A DNA stretch of 45,105 nt from RGIG3159 sp045640565 (lineage in GTDB: Bacteria > Bacillota > Clostridia > Oscillospirales > Oscillospiraceae), in contig JAZUFG010000091.1 in NCBI GenBank assembly GCA_045640565.1, forward strand, positions 1-45,105. The letters are read 5' to 3'. Each line of letters begins with the position of its first letter. Position 1 is the first letter of the stretch. The notes under the pieces were generated by a model, which was not told the DNA's origin, searched no databases, and worked only from the letters and a program-made list of their open reading frames with translations. This document shows positions 24,120 through 31,594 of the stretch, one piece after another. The position numbers were made by a program, and so were the translations under genes.

Positions 24120-25082
24120 TTAAAACATACCGGAGAAGCCGATCTCCTCATAGGTACGGCGGATAGCCTCAGCGAAAAGATCCGTTGCGGAAATCTGCTT
24201 GATCTTGGGGCAGGCCTTGGCTTCTTCACTCAGAGGGATCGTATCCAGGAAGACCATCTCTTCAATGGGGCTTTCCATAATACGCTCAATGGCAGGACCG
24301 GAGAGAATGCCGTGCGTTGCGCAGGCATAAACACACTTGGCACCGCCTACCTCTACCAGAGCCTTTGCGGCATTGCAGAGGGAACCGGCAGTATCGACCA
24401 TGTCGTCCAGGATGATGCATCTCTTGCCCGTAACATCGCCGATGACATTCATAACTTCACACTGGTTGGCTTTCTCGCGGCGCTTGTCCACAATAGCCAG
24501 ATTCATATGCAGACTCTGCGCAAAACGGCGGGCACGGCCCACGGAACCGACATCGGGAGAAACGACCATCAGGTCATCGTGAGTCTCCACGGGGAATTTA
24601 TCCAGATAATATTTCACAAAGAGGCTCTGACCGCGCATGTTATCCAGAGGAATATCAAAGAAGCCCTGGATCTGATCCGCATGGAGGTCCATGCAGAGAA
24701 CACGGTCAGCACCGGCAGCGGTAATCATGTTGGCAACCAGCTTGGCGGAAATGGGATCACGGCTCTTGGCCTTACGGTCCTGACGGGCGTAGCCAAAATA
24801 AGGAATAACGGCGGTGATTCTGCCGGCAGAAGCTCTGCGGCAGGCATCGATCATGATGAGAAGCTCCATCAAGTTATTGTTGACGGGCTTGCAAGTGGAC
24901 TGGATGATAAAAACATCCGCGCCACGAACGGTCTCAAAAATGGAGACGGAAACTTCTCCGTCCGCAAAGGTCCGGACTTCAGACTCGCCCATCTTCAGGT
25001 AAAGACGGTCACAAACCTTTTGTGCGAATTCCTTGGAAGCATTTGCGCAGAAAACCTTGACTTCTTTTCCATGTGCAATCAT
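24120..25082 (-). CDS. prs: Ribose-phosphate pyrophosphokinase
   Basis: A 320-aa class I PRPP synthase, making PRPP from ribose 5-phosphate and ATP for purine, pyrimidine, His, Trp and NAD synthesis. Visible motifs: VRTFADGEVSVSIFETVRG, YARQDRKAKSRDPISAKLVA (flexible loop/ATP site), DLHADQIQGFF, the PRPP loop CIILDDMVDTAGSL, and VDKRREKANQCEV. The start at 25082 (MIAHGKEV) is set by AGAGGG upstream and by family length; the frame stays open upstream into the promoter. Product use is illustrated locally by xpt (34,635). Confidence 0.96.
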   Translation of the reverse strand: MIAHGKEVKVFCANASKEFAQKVCDRLYLKMGESEVRTFADGEVSVSIFETVRGADVFIIQSTCKPVNNNLMELLIMIDACRRASAGRITAVIPYFGYARQDRKAKSRDPISAKLVANMITAAGADRVLCMDLHADQIQGFFDIPLDNMRGQSLFVKYYLDKFPVETHDDLMVVSPDVGSVGRARRFAQSLHMNLAIVDKRREKANQCEVMNVIGDVTGKRCIILDDMVDTAGSLCNAAKALVEVGGAKCVYACATHGILSGPAIERIMESPIEEMVFLDTIPLSEEAKACPKIKQISATDLFAEAIRRTYEEIGFSGMF

Positions 25083-25149
25083 GAGAACTGCCCTCTCTAT
25101 TCTATTCGTTTTAGCGTCTGCCGAACGCAGACAAAAAAAGCTCGTTTTC

Positions 25150-25178
25150 AGTATAGCACAAAAGTGCTCAAAAGGCAA
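25150..25178 (-). promoter_or_regulatory. Promoter of prs-pth(-mfd)
   Basis: On the minus strand TTGCCT (25173-25178), 17-base spacer, TATACT (25150-25155). The leader then carries a run of T and a small hairpin GTCTGC/GCAGAC (25116-25132). I see no known riboswitch. Confidence 0.75.
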
Positions 25179-25223
25179 GGTGAAAAGGCGGAGGCCTTCG
25201 GATTTTCTTGTGCCAAGGCAGAG

Positions 25224-25252
25224 TTGACAGCCTTTCCGAACTTATGTAAAAT
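25224..25252 (+). promoter_or_regulatory. Promoter of uvrB
   Basis: Perfect TTGACA (25224-25229), 17-base spacer, TAAAAT (25247-25252). No convincing LexA box (CGAAC-N4-GTTCG) overlaps it. Confidence 0.8.
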
Positions 25253-25284
25253 ACAGGACAGGAACGAAGAAAGGAGGCGCCTGT

Positions 25285-27246
25285 ATGGACCGCTTTGTTT
25301 TGCACTCGGAATTTGCTCCTACCGGAGATCAGCCGGAAGCTATCCGCAAGCTTGCGGACGGCGTAAAAATGGGTCTGAACGAGCAGGTGCTTCTGGGCGT
25401 CACCGGTTCCGGAAAAACCTTCACCATGGCCAATGTTATTGCGGAAGTCAACCGGCCCACCCTGGTTTTGGCCCATAATAAAACGCTGGCCGGTCAGCTC
25501 TGCGCTGAATTCCGGGAGCTCTTTCCGGAGAATGCGGTGGAATACTTTGTCTCCTACTATGACTATTATCAGCCCGAGGCTTATATTGCCAGCACGGATA
25601 CCTATATTGAAAAGGATGCCTCCACCAACGACGAAATAGACCGTCTGCGTCTTTCCGCGACCTGTTCCCTTCTGGAGCGCCGGGATGTGATCGTGGTCTC
25701 TTCTGTGAGCTGCATCTACGGCTTAGGCGAGCCGGACGATTTTGCCAAAATGATGATTTCCCTGCGAACAGGCCAGACCTGTGACCCCGGTATTCTTGCC
25801 AAACGGCTGGCAGAAATCCGCTATGAGCGAAACGATATCAGCTTCCAGCGGAATAATTTCCGGGTGCGGGGAGACACGGTGGAAATCCACCCTGCCTATT
25901 GGAAGGGAAAAGCCATCCGAATCGAGTTTTTCGGAGATGAAATTGACCGCATTTCCCAGATCAATGCTCTGACGGGAATGCCGGAGCTGGTGCTGAACCA
26001 CATTGCCATTTATCCTGCCAGCCACTATGTGACTCCGAAAGAGAAAATGGACCGGGCCATTGCCGAAATTCTCAAGGAGATGGATGCCCGGGTTGCCTGG
26101 TTCAAGGAGCACGATCAGCTCCTGGAGGCCCAGCGGATACGCCAGCGGACCCTTTATGACATTGAAATGATGCAGGAGCTGGGCTTCTGTTCCGGCATTG
26201 AAAACTATTCGCGGATCATTTCCGGAAGGCCGGCAGGCTCCGCCCCCATGACCCTTCTGGATTATTTCCCGAAAGATTTCCTTCTCATGGTGGACGAAAG
26301 CCATGTGACCCTGCCTCAGGTCCGGGCCATGTATGCAGGAGACCGGGCCAGAAAAGATGCTCTTGTCAACTACGGTTTCCGTCTCCCCTCCGCCTATGAC
26401 AACCGCCCCTTGAATTTTGATGAGTTTAACAGCCGGATCTGCCAGGCCATCTATGTCTCCGCCACTCCGGCGGAATATGAGCTCTCCCGGGCGGGACAGG
26501 TGGCGGAGCAGGTGATCCGCCCCACCGGCCTGCCGGATCCCAGAGTGGAGGTTCGGCCGATCGAAGGGCAGATCGACGATATTTTAAATGAGATCTCCTG
26601 CACGGTCGAAAAGGGCGAACGGGTCCTTATTACCACCTTAACCAAAAAAATGGCAGAGGACCTGACTGCTTTCCTTACCAAGGCCGGAGTCAAGGTCCGC
26701 TATATGCATTCCGACATTGCCGCCATGGAACGCCTGGAAATCATCCGGGACCTTCGGGCCGCCAAATTTGATGTGCTCGTCGGCATCAACCTTTTGAGAG
26801 AAGGTCTGGACCTGCCGGAGGTCTCCCTGATCTGCATTTTGGATGCGGATAAGGAGGGCTTCCTCCGGAGCGAAACCAGTCTGATCCAAACCATCGGCCG
26901 GGCCGCCAGAAACGCAGAGGGCCGCGTCATTCTCTACGCTGACCGCATCACCGAAGCCATGAAAACCGCCATGGACGAAACAGAACGGCGCCGTGCCATT
27001 CAGCTCGCCTACAACGAAGCCCACGGTATCGTTCCCAAAACGATCGTGAAGCCCATCCGGGAACTGATCGAGGCTTCCCATGAGGCAGAATCCTCCGGCA
27101 AGAACGGTGTAAAGCTTACCGCCGCAGAGCGGGAACGGCAGATCGCCAAGCTGGAAAAGGAAATGAAGAAGGCAGCCAAGATGATGGAATACGAATACGC
27201 CGCTGTTCTTCGGGACAGGATCATCGAACTCCGCGGAACAAAATAG
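25285..27246 (+). CDS. uvrB: Excinuclease ABC subunit B
   Basis: A 653-aa damage-verification helicase of nucleotide excision repair, loaded by UvrA and followed by UvrC. Walker A GVTGSGKT at 38-45; the damage-probing beta-hairpin YYDYYQPEAYIASTDTYIEK near 91-110; helicase motifs LMVDESHVTLPQ and INLLREGLDLPEVSLICILD; QTIGRAARNAEG; and a C-terminal UVR domain (IAKLEKEMKKAAKMMEYEYA). AGGAGG lies 7-8 bases before the ATG. It stands alone, with a strong promoter and terminator; uvrA and uvrC are not in the window. Confidence 0.98.
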   Translation: MDRFVLHSEFAPTGDQPEAIRKLADGVKMGLNEQVLLGVTGSGKTFTMANVIAEVNRPTLVLAHNKTLAGQLCAEFRELFPENAVEYFVSYYDYYQPEAYIASTDTYIEKDASTNDEIDRLRLSATCSLLERRDVIVVSSVSCIYGLGEPDDFAKMMISLRTGQTCDPGILAKRLAEIRYERNDISFQRNNFRVRGDTVEIHPAYWKGKAIRIEFFGDEIDRISQINALTGMPELVLNHIAIYPASHYVTPKEKMDRAIAEILKEMDARVAWFKEHDQLLEAQRIRQRTLYDIEMMQELGFCSGIENYSRIISGRPAGSAPMTLLDYFPKDFLLMVDESHVTLPQVRAMYAGDRARKDALVNYGFRLPSAYDNRPLNFDEFNSRICQAIYVSATPAEYELSRAGQVAEQVIRPTGLPDPRVEVRPIEGQIDDILNEISCTVEKGERVLITTLTKKMAEDLTAFLTKAGVKVRYMHSDIAAMERLEIIRDLRAAKFDVLVGINLLREGLDLPEVSLICILDADKEGFLRSETSLIQTIGRAARNAEGRVILYADRITEAMKTAMDETERRRAIQLAYNEAHGIVPKTIVKPIRELIEASHEAESSGKNGVKLTAAERERQIAKLEKEMKKAAKMMEYEYAAVLRDRIIELRGTK

Positions 27247-27280
27247 AGCAAACGCTTCGGGTCATCCCGAAGCGTTTGCT
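27247..27280 (+). terminator. Terminator of uvrB
   Basis: Perfect 15-bp stem (AGCAAACGCTTCGGG, loop TCAT, right arm 27266-27280), then TTTTA. It begins immediately after the stop codon. Confidence 0.9.
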
Positions 27281-27363
27281 TTTACTGCAGTTTTCTTAGG
27301 GGTTCTTCCCCTCCGGCGATCAAACTCTCCGCCGCACCGCCGGCAAAAATTTCCATTCGGGAC

Positions 27364-27392
27364 TTTCCCCGAGAAAGGTTTTATGTTATACT
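27364..27392 (+). promoter_or_regulatory. Possible promoter of the U32-maf-mre operon
   Basis: Two overlapping TATACT boxes (27387-27392, 27392-27397). The best -35 partner is weak (TTTCCC, 27364-27369). A 10-bp leader hairpin GCATTCCGGG/CCCGGAATGC (27418-27446) follows before the ribosome site AAGGA. Confidence 0.45.
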
Positions 27393-27474
27393 ATACTCTG
27401 TATAGTTATGAGCAGCTGCATTCCGGGCCTTTGTTTCCCGGAATGCCTGAAAGAATTACGTAAGGATTTTTGTT

Positions 27475-29556
27475 ATGCCGGAACTTTTGGCCCCCGCAGG
27501 CTCCATGGAAGCCCTTCATGCCGCCGTTCAAAACGGAGCAGACGCGGTTTACCTTGGTGCAAGCGCTTTTAATGCCCGAATGGGCGCAAAAAATTTCACA
27601 GAGGATGAACTGAGGGAAGCTGTGGCTTACTGCCATGTTCGGGGCGTGAAGGTCCATTTAACGCTGAACACTCTGGTCTCCGACAAGGAAATGCCGGAAG
27701 CCTTCCGCACGGTCCGCCTTGCCGCCAAAGCAGGCGTGGATGCCTTTATCGTTCAGGATCTGGGTGTTGTTTCCCTCTGCCGGGAGGCCGCACCGGATAT
27801 TCCCGTCCATGCCAGCACACAGATGAGCATCCACTCTCTGGATGGCGTCCGCGCCGCCGCTGCATTGGGGGTCTCCCGGGTGGTTCTGGCCCGGGAACTG
27901 CCCAAATCCGAAATCGCCTATATTTGCAAAAACAGCCCTGTGGAAATTGAAGTCTTCGTCCACGGTGCCCTTTGCATGTGCAATTCCGGCCAGTGCTATC
28001 TCTCCGGCATGATCGGTCAGCGCAGCGGCAACCGAGGCCAGTGCGCTCAGCCCTGCCGGATGGCATACGGCTATGGGCGCTACGAAAGCCGCTATCCCCT
28101 GAGCCTTAAGGACAACTGCCTGATCCCCTATCTGCGGGAGCTTCAGGAAATGGGCGTGACTTCCCTGAAAATTGAGGGCCGGGCAAAACGGCCCGAATAT
28201 GTAGCCACCGTAGTCCGGATTTATCGCTCTGCTCTGAATGGCAACCCGGTTACCAAGCAGGATATGCGGGACCTGAACGCCATTTTTTCCCGTCAGGGCT
28301 TTACCGACGGCTATTACACCGGGAAAACCGGCGCAAATATGTTCGGGACCAGGATCGATACCCGGGAGGACCCGGTTCTTCTCGGCCAGGCCCAGGCAAG
28401 CTATGAAAACGGGGAGCATCCCCGGGTTCCCGTTACCTTCTACTGCATCATCCGCGGGGGTGAGCCTGTGCAGCTGGCCGTGGAGGATGACCTTGGCCAC
28501 CGCCTGAAGGCCACGGGCTTTGAGCCGGAAAAGGCAATTTATCATCCTCTTACCCATGAAGAGCTGGCCGCCCGCCTGAAAAAGACCGGCGGTACCCCCT
28601 ACTATGCTGCGGATGTGCGGAGCTCCATCGATCCGGATCTGACCGTCTCTGCCGCAAACTTAAATGCCCTTCGCCGGGAACTTCTCAGCGAGCTCACAGC
28701 TGTCCGCAGCCGGGTTCCCGCTCCCAATCTTCCCCAGCCCAAGGATACCTTCCGCTATCCCGCTCCTTCCAAGGCGCCCACTTTTACCGTTTCCGTTTTA
28801 AAAGCAAATCAGGTCACGGAAAAAATGCTGAAGCTGCGTCCTTCCGTTCTCTATATCCCCTTGACGGAACTCTGTGAAAACCCGGAGCTGGTCGCCCTTC
28901 TTCCTCCGGAAACCGAGCTCTGCGTTAGCCTTCCCCGCGTGATTTGGGACCGGGAGCTTCCCGGGATCGAGGCCCTTTTGAAAGAGGCCTCCGGCATGGG
29001 CGTGCGCTCGGCTTTGGTCGGAAATCTGGGGCAGATTCTCCTCCTGCAGGCTCACGGTTTCCAGGTTCGGGGAGATTTCGGCCTGAACCTCTATAACTCC
29101 CGCTCCATGAACGAAAGCAGAAGGCTGGGTCTCAGCTCCGCCTGCTGCTCCTTTGAAATGACTCTCCCCCAGATTCGTGACCTGAGCAAGGCCGTCCCCA
29201 CGGAAATGCTGGTCTATGGCCGTCTGCCCCTCATGCTGATGGAAAACTGCGTGATCCGCAATAAAACCGGCATCTGCTCCTGCGAAGGGACCTCCACCAA
29301 GCTGGTGGACCGGATGGGCGAGGAGTTCCCCATCGTGAAGGACCCCGGGACCTGCAGAAATATTCTCCTGAACGGGAAAAAGCTCTATCTGCTGGATAAA
29401 CAGGCCACGCTGAAAAAGCTGGGGATCTGGGCCATGCGGCTCAGCTTTACCACAGAAAGCAGCGAGGACACCAATAAGATCCTCTCTGCCTTTGAATCCG
29501 GTGCTCCCTTTGAAAACAGCGGCTTTACCCGCGGCCTTTATCAGCGGGGTGTATGA
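27475..29556 (+). CDS. Peptidase U32 family protein (RlhA-like, with DUF3656-type region)
   Basis: A 693-aa protein of the U32 family. In E. coli the long members (RlhA, formerly YdcP) hydroxylate a 23S rRNA cytidine, so proteolysis is doubtful and RNA modification the better guess. The N-terminal barrel starts PELLAPAGSMEALHAAVQNG and carries the family signature with cysteines around 165-195 (VFVHGALCMCNSGQCYLSG and RGQCAQPCRM), followed by SLKDNCLIPYL and SLKIEGRAKRPEYVA. The region about 300-400 corresponds to DUF3656; the C-terminus has a second Cys-rich part (NCVIRNKTGICSCEG). It is the first gene of an eight-gene operon; maf starts 1 base after its stop. Confidence 0.9.
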   Translation: MPELLAPAGSMEALHAAVQNGADAVYLGASAFNARMGAKNFTEDELREAVAYCHVRGVKVHLTLNTLVSDKEMPEAFRTVRLAAKAGVDAFIVQDLGVVSLCREAAPDIPVHASTQMSIHSLDGVRAAAALGVSRVVLARELPKSEIAYICKNSPVEIEVFVHGALCMCNSGQCYLSGMIGQRSGNRGQCAQPCRMAYGYGRYESRYPLSLKDNCLIPYLRELQEMGVTSLKIEGRAKRPEYVATVVRIYRSALNGNPVTKQDMRDLNAIFSRQGFTDGYYTGKTGANMFGTRIDTREDPVLLGQAQASYENGEHPRVPVTFYCIIRGGEPVQLAVEDDLGHRLKATGFEPEKAIYHPLTHEELAARLKKTGGTPYYAADVRSSIDPDLTVSAANLNALRRELLSELTAVRSRVPAPNLPQPKDTFRYPAPSKAPTFTVSVLKANQVTEKMLKLRPSVLYIPLTELCENPELVALLPPETELCVSLPRVIWDRELPGIEALLKEASGMGVRSALVGNLGQILLLQAHGFQVRGDFGLNLYNSRSMNESRRLGLSSACCSFEMTLPQIRDLSKAVPTEMLVYGRLPLMLMENCVIRNKTGICSCEGTSTKLVDRMGEEFPIVKDPGTCRNILLNGKKLYLLDKQATLKKLGIWAMRLSFTTESSEDTNKILSAFESGAPFENSGFTRGLYQRGV

Positions 29557-29557
29557 T

Positions 29558-30130
29558 ATGCATTTGATTTTAGCCTCAGGCTCTCCCCGCAGAAGAGAGC
29601 TTTTATCCCAGATCGGCCTGACCTTCTCTGTGCAGACTGCGGAGATTGACGAGAGCATGGACCCCTCCAAGGGCGCCGAGCTTGAAGTCGCCAGGGTCTC
29701 CCGGAAAAAAGCAGAGGCCGTCCGGGACAGGCTTGCCGACAGAAACAGCCTGATCCTTGCCGCAGATACCGTTGTCTGTCTGGACCGGGAAATCCTGGGC
29801 AAGCCGAAATCAAAAGAAGATGCCAAGGACATGCTGCGGAAGCTCCGGGGAAGGACCCATCTGGTGGAAACCGGGGTCACCCTTCTCTCCGGAGATTCCT
29901 GCCTGACGGAAGTGGAATGCACGGAAGTCACCTTCCGCAGCCTTTCCGAAGAGGAAATTGAAAACTATGTGTGCAGCGGAGAGCCCATGGATAAGGCCGG
30001 TGCCTATGGCATTCAGGGGCAGGCTGCTGCCTTTGTCAGCGGTATCCGGGGCGACTATTTCAATGTGGTGGGTCTGCCTCTCTGCCGGCTCAGCCAAATG
30101 CTAAAGCAATTTGAGGTGAACGAGATTTGA
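29558..30130 (+). CDS. maf: Maf-family nucleoside triphosphate pyrophosphatase
   Basis: A 190-aa house-cleaning pyrophosphatase acting on dTTP/UTP or modified nucleotides, linked to division arrest in Bacillus. Motifs: LILASGSPRRRELLSQIG at the start, AADTVVCLDREILGKP (catalytic Asp), and AGAYGIQGQAAAFV near the end. The start at 29558 is chosen because the homology begins there; an earlier in-frame ATG (29492) lies inside the U32 gene. The usual neighbour mreB is absent, and mreC follows with overlap. Confidence 0.93.
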   Translation: MHLILASGSPRRRELLSQIGLTFSVQTAEIDESMDPSKGAELEVARVSRKKAEAVRDRLADRNSLILAADTVVCLDREILGKPKSKEDAKDMLRKLRGRTHLVETGVTLLSGDSCLTEVECTEVTFRSLSEEEIENYVCSGEPMDKAGAYGIQGQAAAFVSGIRGDYFNVVGLPLCRLSQMLKQFEVNEI

Positions 30131-31071
30131 AATCCGGAATCTTGAAAAACAAAAAAATCAGAGCCGTTCTGATCATCGCAGTAGCGCTTGCCATTCTTGT
30201 CGCGGTGCTTTCCTCCGCAAAGAACAGCAAGACCGGCAACCTGACCCAGACTCTGCTCTCTCCCTTCCGGAGCCTCAGTTCCGCTCTGACCCGCTCTGCC
30301 GAACGCTATTATAACTATGCCTTCAAATATGAAGAGCTGGAAGCGGAAAACGCCGTCCTTCGCCAAAAAATCATGGCTATGGAGGCCGATGTGCGGGAAT
30401 CCGAAACCCTCTCCCGGGAGAATGAGCGCCTGAAAGCCCTCCTGCATGTGGCCGAGGAACATTCGGACTATGTCTTTGTTCCCGCCTACATCATTTCCTG
30501 GGATTCCGGCAACTGGACCAGCACCTTCACCATCAGCCGCGGCAGCGAGGACGGGATTGCCCCCGGAATGTGCGCCGTAACGGAATTCGGTGAAGTTGTC
30601 GGCATCGTTGAGGAGGCGGGCAGCAACTGGGCCACAGTCACCTCCATTCTGGACTCCTCTCTGGAAATCAGCGCCAGCGTTGTCTCCACGGGCTACACCG
30701 GCGTTGTGGAAGGCTCCTACAGAAGCGGTGAAGAAGGCAACCTGCGCCTCAACTATCTCCCCAACAACTCCGTTATGAAAAACGGCGACCAGGTGGTTAC
30801 CACCGGTTCTGACCTCTATCCCAAGGACCTGGTTCTGGGATATGTGGTGGATGCCGGCATGGACGACACCGGTGTTTCCAAGTATGCACTGCTGGAGTCC
30901 TCCGTTGACTTCAGCTCTTTAGAGCAGGTCTATATGATCGCCGACTATGAGCGGCACACCATTGCAGAACAGCTGGAAGAAAATGAAAACGGGGATAGCG
31001 GAGACGCTGAAAAGACCTCTGCTCCCACACAGCCATCAACGGAAGAACCTGAAATCACACCTGAGGATTGA
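30127..31071 (+). CDS. mreC: Rod shape-determining protein MreC
   Basis: A 314-aa scaffold of the elongasome that links cytoplasmic MreB to extracellular PBP2. One transmembrane helix at about 12-32 (AVLIIAVALAILVAVLSS), a coiled coil at about 65-110 (YEELEAENAVLRQKIMAMEA), then two beta domains (GMCAVTEFGEVVGIVEEAGS; NGDQVVTTGSDLYPKDLVLG). The C-terminal 40 residues are acidic and Thr/Pro/Glu rich. The start is TTG at 30127, overlapping the maf stop as TTGA, with GAGGTG 8 bases upstream. Signature residues agree with MreC throughout. Confidence 0.94.
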   Translation: MKSGILKNKKIRAVLIIAVALAILVAVLSSAKNSKTGNLTQTLLSPFRSLSSALTRSAERYYNYAFKYEELEAENAVLRQKIMAMEADVRESETLSRENERLKALLHVAEEHSDYVFVPAYIISWDSGNWTSTFTISRGSEDGIAPGMCAVTEFGEVVGIVEEAGSNWATVTSILDSSLEISASVVSTGYTGVVEGSYRSGEEGNLRLNYLPNNSVMKNGDQVVTTGSDLYPKDLVLGYVVDAGMDDTGVSKYALLESSVDFSSLEQVYMIADYERHTIAEQLEENENGDSGDAEKTSAPTQPSTEEPEITPED

Positions 31072-31073
31072 AC

Positions 31074-31592
31074 ATGAAAATTGAGCTCCTGACCGGGCGC
31101 CAGTGGATGTCCATTCTCAAATGGACTCTCTACGGCATCCTATTTCTCTTTTCCATATTGCTGCAGTCCTCCGTTTTGCCCAGGATACCCATCGGCGGCA
31201 TCTGCCTGAGCTGCGTTCCCGCCTGCATTGCCTGCATTGCCCTGGAGGAAGGGGCGGAAAGCGGGGCTGTTTTTGCTTTGATCGCCGGCTGCTTTTTCTC
31301 CCTCTCCGGCGTCAGCGTGGGTCCCCTCTATATCCTTACCCTGACCCTCTCTGCCGTTATCTCCGGCGGCATGAGCGACCGTTACTGCACCAAAAACATT
31401 GTGTCTGCCCTTCTCTTAGGTCTGATTTCCCTCGCAGTCTGTCTCATTCCCGCGTTTCTCTTCCGCCTTTATGTGGGTTCCGTTGCCGGCCGCTATGCCG
31501 TCACGGTCCTCATTCCGGAAGTATTTCTCTCTATCCTGACCGTACCCATCTTTTGGCTCGGCTCCTGGGCCATCGGTAAAATCGGGAGGTAA
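31074..31592 (+). CDS. mreD: Rod shape-determining protein MreD
   Basis: A 172-aa very hydrophobic protein with five to six membrane helices, placed between mreC and the PBP gene as is standard. The family has low sequence conservation; recognition rests on position, size and the pattern LFLFSILLQSSVLPRIPIGG, then GAVFALIAGCFFSLSGVSVG. The ATG at 31074 is 7 bases after GAGG; an in-frame TTG at 31068 would be too close to that site. It starts 2 bases after the mreC stop. Confidence 0.88.
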   Translation: MKIELLTGRQWMSILKWTLYGILFLFSILLQSSVLPRIPIGGICLSCVPACIACIALEEGAESGAVFALIAGCFFSLSGVSVGPLYILTLTLSAVISGGMSDRYCTKNIVSALLLGLISLAVCLIPAFLFRLYVGSVAGRYAVTVLIPEVFLSILTVPIFWLGSWAIGKIGR

Positions 31593-31594
31593 TT

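Noticed and set aside
25083..25284. LexA box controlling uvrB
   Set aside because: CGAAC occurs at 25122-25126 and 25237-25241, but neither has a properly spaced GTTCG partner.
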